DNA of 64,000 bases from Posidonia oceanica (taxonomy: Eukaryota; Streptophyta; Magnoliopsida; Alismatales; Posidoniaceae). Under the pieces are notes generated by a model. The model had not been told where the DNA came from and did not search any database. It saw only the letters and a program-made list of their open reading frames with translations. Shown here one piece after another: positions 10,949 through 22,640 of the stretch (position 1 is the first letter of the stretch; every line of letters begins with the position of its first letter). Where the stretch lies: positions 86,697,501 through 86,761,500 of the forward strand of contig JAZBRS010000057.1 in NCBI GenBank assembly GCA_037176725.1, read 5' to 3'. The position numbers and the translations under genes are program-made.

Positions 10949-12767
10949 TAGGGCTGTAAGTGGGTCGGATATCACTCGTTAACCCAACCTAATAGAAACG
11001 GGTTTGGATAAAGATTTTGTATATCCATTGACCAGTTATCTTGTCACCTGCTAACCCATCCATTTAATGGGTCAAGGTTCAGGTAGTAAGCTACGGGTAA
11101 CCCATTACCTAGGGGTGAATTGGTAAATTTTTACTAACCCTAAACATCCTATATATAATACCAAAATAAAGTCCAACAACAACATAAGGACCAGGTCGGC
11201 TTGCATTACAGTCCTATATACAATATAAGAGTTGAGTCCTCAACCCTAAATCCACAATCTCCCTAGCCACCCTCTGAAATCCCAATCTCCATTCTCCCAT
11301 ACTCCATAGTCCACACCCAAAGACCAACCCCACCACTCTGTCAACTGCCACAATCACAAACCACATCCACCACTCGCCGACTAGACGGGAGTCACAAGAC
11401 GAGATCTACGGCATTGACGACTCTCCGGCTGTCGTCGTCCACCCACGACGTTGTCACCGGTGCCGCCCTCCCATACTTCACACCCAACCTCCAGTCACCG
11501 CAACCACATCCACCAATCACTGCAACCTTGTCACTCTACGCCATCGTTACTGATATTGTGCAAACCACATCCACCTGTCGCTGCAACCACATCCACTAGT
11601 TGCCACAACCCTGCCACTTGTCGCCAGTCACCAATCTCCAGTTGTGTCGTCGGCTCTAGTGCATCGTCTTGCTGATCTAGATCTAATAGAAACAAACCTC
11701 AAAGCCAAGGTACAACTAGTTCTCGTCAATAATTCTAGGGCTTTTATTGTTCGATCTTTGTTTCTTATGCATGGCTAAGGTGTTTTTTATTTAATACTTT
11801 CAGTTTAATAGTGAACTCAGCATACCTTTGGTATACAACTATAGGTGTGATCGATGGTCTTCTTGTTTATTTTGCTGTTTTTTTTGCATAAAGAAAGTTT
11901 TTTCTTACTTTCTTCAACTGTTAAGACAAGAATTGGGTAAAATTGATTTGTTTTCTAATGCTTTTATTAACATTAGTCAGAGCTTGATGGAGGAATTTCC
12001 ATTCTTTGTGGAAATATATTAATTAGTAGAACCTTTGGTAAAAGAAAGAGATGCTTATCAGAGTTTTACTTTGCGAAGAAAAGTATATTATGTGAAAGGC
12101 AAGCATTTCAGATTTTAGAAGCATGTGAAAGGCAAGCATTTTTTATTGGAAACCATTATGTGAAAGGCAATAATGCAACCTTTCATATATTTGTTTGTTC
12201 AGCAAGCATGTACTTTGAATTCTCACTAATTATGCTTCTTTATTGGCAGTATGGTAATGTTTTGCTATGCTTTTCACAGTTATGCACTATTGTAATTGAT
12301 ATGGATATTATCTAATATTTTGAACTATCTCTATTTTAACTCAATCATTTCACAATTGTAATTATCTAGTATTATCTTTGATTGCTATATTATCAACTCT
12401 TATCATGTTTGAGCATCTACAAGATCAGGCCCCATCAAAAAAATATTGATGAAGAAGAGATAGATGCAATATATTGTTGCAAAGAATGAAAGAAATCCCA
12501 AAATGTTATTAGGAATCAATAAAATGATTATCTTGGGCTTAATTCAGCCCTTGAAATAATATAAGTCTAGATTAAACAGTAAAAAAAATTACCTATTTCA
12601 CCTGCCAACCCTACCCACCACCCATTACCCTAATAGGTAGTGGGTAGGGTAGTGGTCAGAAATTAACAGGTATTCACCTGATCCGTTACCTATTAAGAAA
12701 GGACGGGTTAGGGTTAGGGTTAGGGTAGACCCTAAACTCGACCCAACCCGATCTGTTTACACTCCTA
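10949..12767. mobile_element. Non-autonomous hAT-superfamily element (1819 bp) with perfect 8-bp TSD
   Basis: GTAACCTC at 10941-10948 is repeated exactly at 12768-12775. The element begins TAGGGCTGTAAGTGGGTCGG. Read inward from the right end it begins TAGGAGTGTAAACAGATCGG. A TA-ended, imperfect inverted repeat with G-rich subterminal GGGTCGGGT/GGGTTAGGGT motifs and an 8-bp duplication is the hAT signature. No transposase frame is visible. The interior has a C-rich stretch (about 11225-11690) and otherwise AT-rich filler, so this is probably a deletion derivative. It sits just upstream of a retroelement fragment. Confidence 0.88.
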
Positions 12768-12775
12768 GTAACCTC

Positions 12776-13640
12776 CACTATATAGCCACAGTACTCCTCT
12801 CTCCTCGAGTCCCCATACGACGCATTGTCAGTGTGAGGTGGCCAACTCCTTGTACATGTTGGACAAATCCTTCCTGCCTTTTGTTCCAACGAATAATAGC
12901 ATGACTTTAGAGCCCTCCACTTCCAAATGGACTATAGTGTAGCACAAGAATTGTAGTAGGTGGCTCTTCGCTCTTACTTCCTTCCACAGGAGCTCTAACA
13001 GATGCTTCACCTGTGGTACCATTGGTCATAAGAAGTCTACCTACAGATTCAACAATGTGTGCTTTAAGTGTGGTCACTCTGGTCACACCTCCTTCATTTG
13101 CCATTTCATTCAACCCTACTCCCTCTCTCCACTCCCTTGTGCTCCTAACCTTCCTCCAATGGACCCTTCCACTACAATCGTCTCCTTTGTGCCCTTTGAC
13201 ATGGAACCCAGTGCTACCATCTACTCTAGCCTAAAAACCCTCTTTGCTGCAACAATAACTACCATCATAGGTTATCTCCACTAAGGCAATTTCAAGGTGG
13301 CCATGAACTTCCTATGGCCAACCAATGCGTCGCGGGAGGTAAAACAAATCTCCACCAACCAGTTCTTAGTCATCTTCTCTAATGAAGCCCTAAGGAGTGG
13401 AGCGCTCATTAGGAACTAGTCCACATCTATGGAAGCTATCATTTCTTTCTCTATGTGGTCCATAGATATAGTAATAGCGCGCTCCCTTCCCACTAAAGGC
13501 ATTTGGATTAGCATAACTGGCATCCCTTACCATGACTGGAACCCCAACTACTTCTCCAACAATGTCGACAACATCAGCATAATCACTGAGATAAATCCCA
13601 TCAGTTTCGGCTCCTCCATCTCTCACTTTGACCGCCACTA
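12776..13640 (+). pseudogene. Decayed retroelement fragment: CCHC zinc knuckle and DUF4283-like segment
   Basis: Around 13055-13100 the plus strand encodes a perfect CX2CX4HX4C knuckle, CFKCGHSGHTSFIC. A second, damaged knuckle, CFTCGTIGHKK, precedes it. About 400 bases later GIWISITGIPYHDWNPNYF resembles the W-x-x-hxGIPxHxW block of DUF4283 proteins, which occur in LINE ORF1 and related retroelement genes. Stops and frame changes separate the pieces. The hAT element abuts its left side. The family assignment of the second part is tentative. Confidence 0.5.
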
Positions 13641-13749
13641 TTTCTCGTTCTGCCCATGCTTTCCACTTTCAGGTGCATGGGGATCCCCTAGCTACCCTCG
13701 GGCGATGGTAGACATTCACTGGTCCGGAGCCTGTCACCGAGTTTGTTAC

Positions 13750-15917
13750 TGTAATATCCTGATTTTCCATAATATAATTTGAGTTAAATATTTTAGAAAA
13801 TCTTTCCCTGTTATTGTTGTTGTTGTTGTTGTTGTTGTTGTTTGTGGTGTGCTGGTGTTTGTGTGTCTCTGGTGGTTTTGTTTCTAGCTCCTCGGTGTTG
13901 TTTGGTGTAGTCGGGAGAAAGTAAGGGCTTGGTTGAAGGAAGTTAGGGGCTTGTTTGAGGTTTGTGGAGAGAAAGGGAGAGGAATGCAATTTTCTCTTTT
14001 TCTCCCCTACACGTGCCCTTTTCCTTTCTTCTTTCTTCCCTTCTTTCTTTTCCTCGTTTTTCTTCCGCCACGATTGCCGATTGCTACTGCCCTTGGGATC
14101 GCCGACGGTCGGAGGAGGAAGAGGAGAGGCGGCCAATGCTGGAGGAGGCACAGAGGCAAGCCGGAGAGTGGAGGTGGTGCTCGTCGGCCGGAGGAGGCCG
14201 GGTTGTTCGTCGGCCAACCGGAGTTGGAGGTTGGGGCTCGCCGGTTGGTGCATGCCCTCCCTTCATTTCCTTTCCTAAATGCATGCCTAAATGCTTTGAA
14301 TGCATGAGATCTAGCTATGCCATGATAATTGTAGGGTTTGATTTGGTTTTGAATGGTTTTTGGATTGAATGTGGAATGGGTTTGTTTTGACCTCTTGAGT
14401 TTTGCGATTTTATATCTTGATGCATGATGTATGGATTGGTTTGATTTTTATGCCCAAGTGTAGAGCACTCGTGAGGCTTTGATTCTAGTATTTACTCGTG
14501 ATTTGTGGATTTTTGTAGTGGAATCAGTTGAGGTTCCCAGCTTGGGCGATTTGGTTTGGATTCTGTTTTGGTTTTCTGAAATCGCCCAGATCGGTACTCC
14601 CTTTTTGGACGGTATGCCGATTTCTGTAGAAATCGGTATAACTAGTCAATTTCGGTGTTCCGTTTTGTCGTCAGTTTTAGACCAGAACCTGACTTCGGTC
14701 TGCCGATTTCTGCGTGGATCGGTTCGACTGGTGGATTTGGTTCTACCGAACTAGGGATTTTCAGTCGACCGGTGGCATTTTTGGTGTGCCGTTTTTGGTC
14801 TGAAACTTGGACTCAGTACCTAGAATGGTTAACAGGTTGATTTGGTTCTCCCGAACCAGGGATTTTCAGTCGACCGATGACCTTTTTCAGTGTGCTGTTT
14901 TAGGGGAAAAATGGTTTCTAAAGAAGGAAGATTTGGGTTTTCGATGCATTTGGTTTTATTATGATTTGATATGGTTTTGTGGATTATGATGAATGATTTT
15001 GAAAAGATTTCCAAATGATTTTGGAAAAGAAATGCATGTTTGTGAAAAGAGTTGGAAATGATTTCCGTGGTTTTGAAGGACCAAGAGATCGAAGCTTCTG
15101 ACTGGTAACTAGGGGTGTTTGAATACACTCTATGGTTCGAGAGTTAGATAGCCTAGGGTGAGGTTAGCGGTACAGTAGGCCCCGTTGAAACAGACGGTCT
15201 ACCCTCTGTGCCGGTGCTGGCTGGGGTTGGGGTTGGAGTCCCCAGACTCTCAGGCACCAAAGGGGCGCCAGAGTGCGTAACCCCGTGTTGATATGATGTT
15301 GATCATGGAAATGATCATGATATAATTGAGGGCTGAGTTCCCGGGGCGGATTGTTCTCCCACACGGGGTAGTCTTCCGCGACATTGCAGCCAAGAGATGC
15401 GTGTGTCATCTGCAACTGCTTGTGGCTGGTGTCGTTCACCTGTGGCCAGGGTGTTCGATTAGATTTGGAATCGATGTGTGTGTGAGTGTGGATTTGAGAT
15501 GGTTTGGTGATGTATTTGAGAATGCATGTTTTTAGAAAATGTGGATAGCTTTATAAAAAGCATGTGGTTTTATAAAATGAATGTTATGCTTTTAAATAGC
15601 ATAGATTACTGTAATTTATGATGTTTATTGCTTTAGTAATGTTTCTGCTGCCATTTGCTGTGGTTTTGGGTGGCACATACTAGGTGACTTAAATGTCACT
15701 CACGCGTGTTTTGTGTTTTGGTTTTCATGTGCAAGGTTGAGGTACAGTCCAGCCTGGTGCTTGTTTAGGAGCCACGTAACCGCACACTGGGGATCTTGGG
15801 AGTATTTTAATAGTTTTGTAAAAGATTTAAATTTATTCTCAAATGTAATTAATTGTTTATTTCTTTTAAATATCATTTGGGTAGTTGATGCTATTTTGGT
15901 CGCGCCGGGGCGTGACA
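13750..15917 (+). mobile_element. Solo LTR-1 of a gypsy-type family (2168 bp), TSD GTTAC
   Basis: The sequence starts TGTAATATCCTGATTTTCC and ends GGGGCGTGACA, so it has TG..CA termini. GTTAC flanks it exactly at 13745-13749 and 15918-15922. No internal region or second LTR is attached, so it is a solo LTR left by intra-element recombination. A TATA-like TTTATAAAAAGC lies near 15552. A cluster of CGG-N4-CCG motifs spans about 14590-14905. A (GTT)n run is at about 13814-13842. The TGTAATATCC/GGGGCGT(G/T)ACA ends suit large plant gypsy LTRs, but no coding part exists here to prove the lineage. Confidence 0.9.
14590..14905 (+). promoter_or_regulatory. CGG-N4-CCG palindrome array in solo LTR-1
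   Basis: Instances include CGGTATGCCG, CGGTGTTCCG, CGGTCTGCCG, CAGTCGACCG (twice) and TGGTGTGCCG, plus weaker relatives such as CAGTGTGCTG. Nearly all keep a 4-bp spacer between the half-sites. Two copies of a longer unit, CCGAACTAGGGATTTTCAGT and CCGAACCAGGGATTTTCAGT, sit inside the array. A role as factor-binding sites is inference. Confidence 0.7.
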
Positions 15918-16289
15918 GTTACGGTGACTGCCACTCGTGCTCCGGACGCTCTGCTGACTGCCTTCCCTTCTCAGGGCCTTGTCGCTTTTGACACTCATCC
16001 TACGGCAGCATCTTCTGTTGTAGGTTCCCTACCTTCTAGATAGTCTGTTCTCTTGCCACCTCTGGCATCTGGTCCCTTACCGGTCTTGTCCTTCGGTCTT
16101 GCCACCGACGGGTCCCCCGCCATGCAAGCTCAGCACCTAATGGCGCTTGCATCGAGGTTGCAAGGCATGGCTCTGTCGCTTCATCCTTCTGTGGTCCCTG
16201 CTACTCCTGATGTTCCTCTACTGCCAGCTCCTGTGTTCCAAGCATACCTCACAACACCTCTGCCTCTGCCATCGCCCTAGCTCCTCACT

Positions 16290-18377
16290 TGTAACGCCCC
16301 AGCGCCACAAACTAGCACCAACTACCCAAGCTTAAACAATTAACTAATTAATTACAGGAAATTAAAATTTTAAACATAATAACTACCTAGATCCTGTGGT
16401 GTGCGGCTACGTGGCTCCAACTATATATCTATGCACCAGGCTGGACTGCAAACCTTAAATGCACCTGCAAACAAAATCAAAGAGAAACACGCGTGAGTGA
16501 CATTATTGTCACGCAGTACGCACCTACCAAAAACCAGGCAGGAGAAAAGCACAAGAACTGTACAAGGCATATCTATCAGAGTAGTCGGGGAAATCTCTTT
16601 TTAATCATGCCTTTCAAAAACATATCTTTTCTTTTCTTTAAAACATGTGCCTTCTGAAAATCACTTTGCGATTAAAGGCAAGCCAAACCCTGGCTAAGAC
16701 TGTCGCAAGGCAAAAAGCGTGGCGAAAACTGTCACAAAACCATGACACACGCATAATGCGTCAAAACCTGTCGAGTCACCCTGGCCACAGGCACTCAACC
16801 CAGCCATAAGCAGCCACTAGGGGCCTCAGCCCTTTATCGTGCACTACACTACTGTGACAGAACCACCCTGTACAAGAGTTCACTGCCTCGAATCCGTGAG
16901 CCACGAACCCTCAAAGTCCACACTAGACAACAATACACAGGGTACACTCTAAAGGTGTTCGAACTATTGGGGTCACATGGACCACGGGCCACCCTGGGGA
17001 CTCTTTCACCCCTAACCAGACCAATATCTAGTTGGAACCACATGGGAATTCCCTTCCCAGCTACGGGTTACCTTGGGGACTCTTTCACCCCTAACTCGTT
17101 CCAGTGCACAGCTCAAAACCACGGAAAACCATTTTCCAAAGCATTTCTCATTTTCCCATAAATCATTTGGAAATTATTTTCATATTGCCAAAATATCAAA
17201 ACCAATACACTATTTGGCAACTCCAAGAACCCAAAACTATCTGGGAAAGAAAAACCATACAAATCTAGCTCAGGGGTCTATTTCGGCAAACCGAAATTAT
17301 TCGGTGTACCGAACCTAGACCTAAGTCCACACTTTGACCTTGATTCGACATATCGGAAATGTTCGGTCGACCGAACAGCTCGCTGTCTCGGTACACTAAA
17401 ATGGATCGGTCGACCGAACCTGAACCTGGGCTCACATCCTAGAGCACAATCGGCATACTGAAACAGCTCGGTATACCGAAATCTAGGTAAAAACGGCATA
17501 CCAAACCAGACAATTCAAAAAACCTCAAAACATTGATCACCCAAAATGGGAACCTCAACCAATCCCAACACAAGCAACGAGAAGTTCCACAAAATGTACT
17601 AAATCAAAGAGCACGAAGTGGTCTATCATTCAAAACAAGAATCACAAGATTTCATCAATCGTAGCTCGAGATGTAAAATTCCAAAGACATGAAGCCCATA
17701 CGGCCAAACCGATGAATTTTCAACAAAAATCCTCTTTAAAATTAATCGAAAAATTCCCTAAAGCCATACAATCTCATTCATGCATCAAGAGCTAGCTAAT
17801 CAACCTATTATCAAGGATTCTGCATGAAATTTAAGATGAAGAAGGAAGTAGGAAGCGTACGAGTCGCTGGCAAGCTTCTCCTCCTCTTCTTCCTTCTCTG
17901 GCTGCTGCCCTCTCGCACGCTCTCCTTCTCTTCCTCCGGTTCTCTTCCTCTAGGTATCTTCCTCTCCCTCTCCTCTCGTGCCCCTCCTCCCATGGCCAGC
18001 CACTGCTTTAACAGCCCCTACCGCCGACAACCACCTGGAGACATGGGTGAAGGCGGTGCAGGGTATGGCGTTGGCAGGGAAGGCGTGTGGTGGAGGAAAC
18101 GCGGGAAACATTGTGCACTCTTGGCATTTCCTCTCTCTCTATTAATCCCAATATAAAGGTCCCACACATTAAAATGCCAAACCACCACACAGTACAAGGA
18201 GCCAGGAAAAGACCACAAACACAATAGGAGCACATAAACACAAATCTAATATGATTGCTTAACGAAAATAATTATAATTACAAGTAATCAACTCTAATTC
18301 CTCAAAATAATATGGGAAATAACTTCCCAAAACCCACTCAATAGAAAGTTTGGATCCTGAAAGACCTGGATATTACA
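16290..18377 (-). mobile_element. Solo LTR-3, same family as LTR-1 but inverted (2088 bp), TSD TCACT
   Basis: On the minus strand it reads TGTAATATCC...GGGGCGTTACA. TCACT flanks it exactly at 16285-16289 and 18378-18382. Its palindrome cluster at about 17280-17510 includes CGGTCGACCG (twice), CGGTATACCG, CGGTGTACCG and CGGCAAACCG. The insertion splits the gag of element A. There is no internal coding region. Confidence 0.9.
17280..17510 (-). promoter_or_regulatory. CGG-N4-CCG palindrome array in solo LTR-3
   Basis: At least nine sites follow CGG-N4-CCG or a one-base variant, several extended to TTCGGTCGACCGAA or TCGGTATACCGAAA. The spacer varies in sequence but not in length. Confidence 0.7.
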
Positions 18378-19650
18378 TCACTGCTCCGGTGATGGGGGCG
18401 ACATCTCTACCTCCTGCACTAACACCTCTCACCGCACAGCATTATACTCCATCATCTGGTGGCCAACCTCTCGGGTTGGCAGGAGCGTAGTACCCACAAA
18501 GCCCGCTACTTGGCACCATACCAGTGTAGCAGCTGCTGCTCCCACACTCTGCATCCATCGCTACACAGCACTCTACCTTCCCTTATCAGGTGCATCAGTA
18601 GGTATCTTCCCTAGCATGCATTCCACTTCACTCAACACCAATGCACGGGTACACTGGCCCTCACGCCACATCACCAGGTGGCGTGATGGTGGATCCGGAG
18701 GAGCACCTAGGTGCGACCCATTCGACGTACGTGACCCTCGCCCAAGCTATACCATCTTTGTCAGCAGCGACCCCAGACGCCCTCCTTACTAGGATGAGCG
18801 ATCTGGAAAGAGCACTACATCTAGTGCAGGGTGGAGATTGCCAGTCTTACCAGTTCCGGGACCTCTGTTACTTCTTAGAGGCGATACTCCCATCGAACTT
18901 CCATATCCCGGAGTTTAACAAATACAATGGTAAGGACTGCCCCATTTCTCATCTGAGAGCGTATTACGGAGACCTCACACAGCTTCAGGCTGATGAGAGG
19001 CTGCTTATCTGCGTGTTCCAGAAAAGTCTAACTGGCTCAACTCTCAAGTGGTTCACTTCCCTTAACATGGCCATGATCAAGACTTGGGACGACCTTAGCC
19101 ACGCGTTCCTGGAACAATACTCCTTCAATCTTGATTTGATCCCGAAGCGCAAGGATCTTGTCGCAACTAGACAGAAGCCCAACGAGCCATTCAGGGAGTA
19201 CGTCGGTCGTTGGCGTGTCCTCGTCTCGCAAGTTCGCGATAGGCCCTTTGACGAGAAGTCTATCGGGATTATCATTCGAGGTGTGCAGCCAACCACTAGG
19301 GCTCTGTTAAGCATCCATCCAGTCACTAGTTTTGCATCCTTGATTCGGCACGAGCGCTCGTGTGGAGAGCTCGCTTAGTTCGGGTTGCTTTCCTGCGCTC
19401 ATCGCATTTGCCAGGCAAGTCACCGCCCCCAACCACAATAATGACAACAGCAGCAACAACAACAATGGCAATAACAACAATCACTCGAAGAGGAGGGATC
19501 CTCCCAAGTCCACCGTTGCATACATTGGATCCCCTGCCGCGTCGGTCAATGTGGTGGCTCAGCCTGGCCCGAATCAGGTAGTTTACGCACCAGCACCTAG
19601 GACACCACCCACTCCACAAATCACAACCACCGCCCAACCAGTATACCTTG
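18378..19650 (+). pseudogene. Element A gag, core Retrotrans_gag region
   Basis: After the second TCACT copy the gag resumes. From 18641 to 19374 one frame stays open: GGVMVDPEEHLGATHS, then FHIPEFNKYNGKDCP, LTGSTLKWFTSLNMAMIKTW, DDLSHAFLEQYSFNLD and PFREYVGRWRVLVSQV. This is the helical Retrotrans_gag domain (PF03732 type). A frameshift near 19375 moves to an Asn-rich linker (about 19430-19480) and a Pro-rich tail ending at 19650, where element B begins. The same domain occurs in element E. There is no reliable start codon, because this is an internal fragment. Confidence 0.85.
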
Positions 19651-22616
19651 TGTAGACACCCCATTTTGACTGCCTGGAAGATGGTGGATCATCTGGGACG
19701 CTTGCTCGGACTCTGGAATGGCTCTCTCTCTCTCTCAAACTGACCCAAATTGACCTAAAACAAAATCCCATTCCAAAACTACCCAAAACTAACCCAAACC
19801 CCAAACCACAACTCAACCTAAGCCTTAACCAAGCCCAAAACCAAAAATATCAACCTTTGGCCTATTGGGTTCGTTGGACGCAGCATCTGGTGTGTCCAAC
19901 GTTGGACGGGCACTGCATCAGCGGCTAATGCGCCGAGACAGCCACCTCCTCCGCCAGCCTTCGGCTCACCACCTCCGTCCACCCACACTTACTACCCGTC
20001 TCCTCCACACTTACTCACCTCACTCCGGCCATCAGCTACGTGCCAAGACCTACCATCAGCTTGCCATGACGTCCTCTCCTCCCCAGCGCCTTTTCCGCTC
20101 ACCCAGCCACTCATTGCCACCGCCGCTTGATCCTCTGCCCAACAACAACTTCGGCGACCACCTGACATACCCAATGGCCTCGCCTGCCAACCCGCATGGC
20201 TTCCTCGGCCTCCCACGGTCACTGCCACCTCTGCCAAGACCTGCAATTGCCATAGAAACCTATTAACAAACCCAACAAAACAGCCCACTTCACCGCTTCT
20301 TCGAGGACACACAGAAAAAAATACTCTTTTGATGAGAAATTCGCCAAGTCCAGAGCACAGAGCAAACTCCCACGACCATTCCCAGACCTCCAGCTCCCTC
20401 TCCCATGCCTCCTATGCGCCAAGGGAGCTTGCCGGAGTTCACTGTCCGGCATTTTTCCTCCACCGCTGGCCTTCTGCAAACATCTATTCCAGGCCGCAAC
20501 AAGGTGAGTCCTCCTTACCGGTAGCTAGTCCTTGCATGTAGGAGAGTAGCAGACTAGCTCCGCATACACGCGCACCCCTTGGTTGATCGGAAATGGCCCA
20601 GCGTCCGACTGCAAGGAGGAGGAGGTGGGTGGCCCGATTTAGCCACCCATTTCCAGCACCAAACACATGGACATGTTCGTCACATCTCCCTCTTGCTTCC
20701 TGGATCCTTAGGCTCCAGCTTTGAGTCGATCTTGGCATTGATTGGGCCGGGGGAAGGCTCGGCCTGTTGGACGCCCCATCTGGTGCGTCCAACGTTGGAC
20801 TTGCCCTGAGGCAACGTCCAACGACCAGTAGTTCCTTTTTGCTTGCCTTTTTCTTTTATTTTGTTTCTGTAATACTTTAGCTTGCATGCTTTAGCTGCAG
20901 TTTTGTTGTGGCATGTTTTCTCCATGTTTCTAGATGCCATGCTAGGCTTGGATCTCTGTCTGGATCCATGTTTCATACCCCTTTTTGGTCTACTATTCTT
21001 GGGTGTTGGATGCTCGAACATAAGCGTCCAACGTTGGACGCTGTGTTTTCAGCGTCCTACGTCCCTGCATGCCTACACCTGTTTTTAATGCTCTGAAGTT
21101 ATGTTTATTTTGTGATATATGTCCAATCTACGTTGCATGCCTTCAGTTCATCTGTTTTCACTAGTTCACATGCATGTTTAATGGCTTTATTCTGAGCTTA
21201 GTTCCCTTGGCAAATTAATCTGCTGTCTGTCTGTGTTGGTCGCCAAGATCCCAGCATCCAACGTTGGACGCTGGTGTATCCCGCGTCCTACGCCTCTACT
21301 TGTTTACATGCCCTGCAATACTTGAATGATGCCTCCCTTTTGGTTTGTTGCTTCATCTATGCGTGTGTATGCCTTGTCCTAGCATGCCTTCTGTTGTTTA
21401 GATGAATGCCCTAGGGTTTTCCTTGCTCTGCCTTTATTGCAGGTTGCTGTGCTGTCTTCTTGTGTTAGCCGCTGAGCTCTCAGCGTCCAACGTTGGACGT
21501 TGATGATCACAGCATCTAATGCCTCCTGTCGGTTTAAAACCATCTTTTAACTTGCATTTGATCTCTGGGTTTTGTGCCTCGATCCTTCAATGTGGTTTGC
21601 CTGCCCATGACCTTTTCATTGCATTAAAAATTACATGTTTGCCAAATTGCATGGTTTCTACAGGTTTTGCCTCTCTCTGTGTTGGACGCCTGGATCCACG
21701 TGTCCAACATTGGACGCATGCTTTCCAGCATCCAATGCTTTAAGCTGGTTGAATTCTGACTTAAGTCGTCGCTTTTGTTTCGCTTGCCGTTTTTTGCGTT
21801 TTATTGCCTCCGATGCATGCTGTCAGACCCTTGTTTTCAGTTTTGCGCCTTGCATCGCATGCTTTCCCGTAGTTTTCTACGTCAACTTTCTTTCCTCTTT
21901 GCATGTCGCTTGCATCGTGTGGTTTTATTTGGCTTTCTCGCCCTTGTTCGCTTTCCCCTTTGCATGTTGGCTTGCATTACGTGGTTTTATCGGTGTTTTG
22001 TTTTATCGCCTGCATTTTGCATTAGGGCAGTGATGCTTACTGCCTGGAGTCTCACGAACCGGGGTTCGCCCTGTTCGAAACACAAGCAGCGCTGCTGAGC
22101 ACATAGGCAGCACGTTTAATTTCCCATTTAGCCATTTAGGCGTTGAAGCATACATAGCATGGCCTGTCGCCCCTCGGGCGTACAGTTAAAGGCAATCGTT
22201 ACCGAAATTCCTGCAAATGCGAGCGATAGCCAAAAAAGGCCGATTCTTCGGACGTGTCGGGGGTGCCTAACACTTTCCCTGCACGTAATAAGAGTCCTTA
22301 CCCTTTCTCTGGCCCGCAGTGACCATTTTGCCCTCGTCCTTGGCACGAGTCATACATTTTACATAGCATTGCATTCATGTGTTTGTTTTCTATGCTTTCC
22401 TTGGTTTTCCTCGTCTTCCCGATAATAGACTAGGTGGCAACTCTGTTTTGTCTTATCTTCTTTATTTTATTCGCGTTTTCCCAGTATTTTTGAATCGAGT
22501 TTCTCCTTAGATTTACTGCTGACCGCGGCTTCCCACCCTCTCTCACAACACGATCGAATCGCGAGTTATGGCAGCGTTGCGAGAACCGCCGTGGGCCCGA
22601 GCGGCGGACGGTCACA
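19651..22616 (+). mobile_element. Element B 5' LTR
   Basis: TG..CA LTR beginning TGTAGACACC and ending GGTCACA just before the primer-binding site. It carries repeated copies of the palindrome GCGTCCAACGTTGGACGC or close variants at about 19894, 20787, 21023, 21254, 21482 and 21701. A conserved Tat LTR block with GGGGTGCCTAACAC is near 22258, and a primer-site look-alike (GGTGGCAACTC) near 22431. Confidence 0.92.
21020..21725. repeat. Palindrome-centred tandem units (about 225 bp) in element B LTR
   Basis: Four units repeat at roughly 218-232-bp intervals. Each has an 18-bp palindrome (GCGTCCAACGTTGGACGC or a one- to two-base variant) followed by an AGCGTCCTACG-like echo and T-rich filler. 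The copy at 21023-21042 is a perfect 20-bp palindrome. The same set recurs in the 3' LTR at about 32296-33000. Confidence 0.8.
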
Positions 22617-22622
22617 GGAAAG

Positions 22623-22640
22623 TGGCGACTCCACTGGGGA
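22623..22640 (+). other. Element B primer-binding site (PBS)
   Basis: TGGCGACTCCACTGGGGA starts six bases after the 5' LTR. It begins with TGG, as expected for pairing with a tRNA CCA end. Similar sites follow the other Tat LTRs here. From memory, Ogre/Tat elements are primed by tRNA-Arg; I could not check this. Confidence 0.85.

Larger units (their letters stand above)
13690..16289 (+). pseudogene. Element A gag, N-terminal part (split by solo LTR-1)
   Basis: Two blocks, about 13690-13749 and 15918-16289, read together like the N-terminal region of the gag in element E. PEPVTEFVTV at the join matches PDPVVESVSM in E, and AQHLMALASRLQGMALSL matches RHLMDLAHTLQGMALSV. The first block ends exactly at the GTTAC target site of solo LTR-1 and the second resumes at the duplicated GTTAC. 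The second block ends where inverted solo LTR-3 begins. Proline-rich, low-complexity sequence is usual here. At least one stop lies within it. Confidence 0.65.

Noticed and set aside
12704..12727. Telomere-like GGGTTAGGGTTAGGG run
   Set aside because: Only about three TTAGGG units, not the plant TTTAGGG form, and it lies in the G-rich subterminal region of the hAT element next to its inverted repeat.
13669..14253. 194-codon minus-strand frame with an Asn run
   Set aside because: It lies inside solo LTR-1, the Asn run is the (GTT)n repeat read backwards, and the sibling LTR does not keep the frame.
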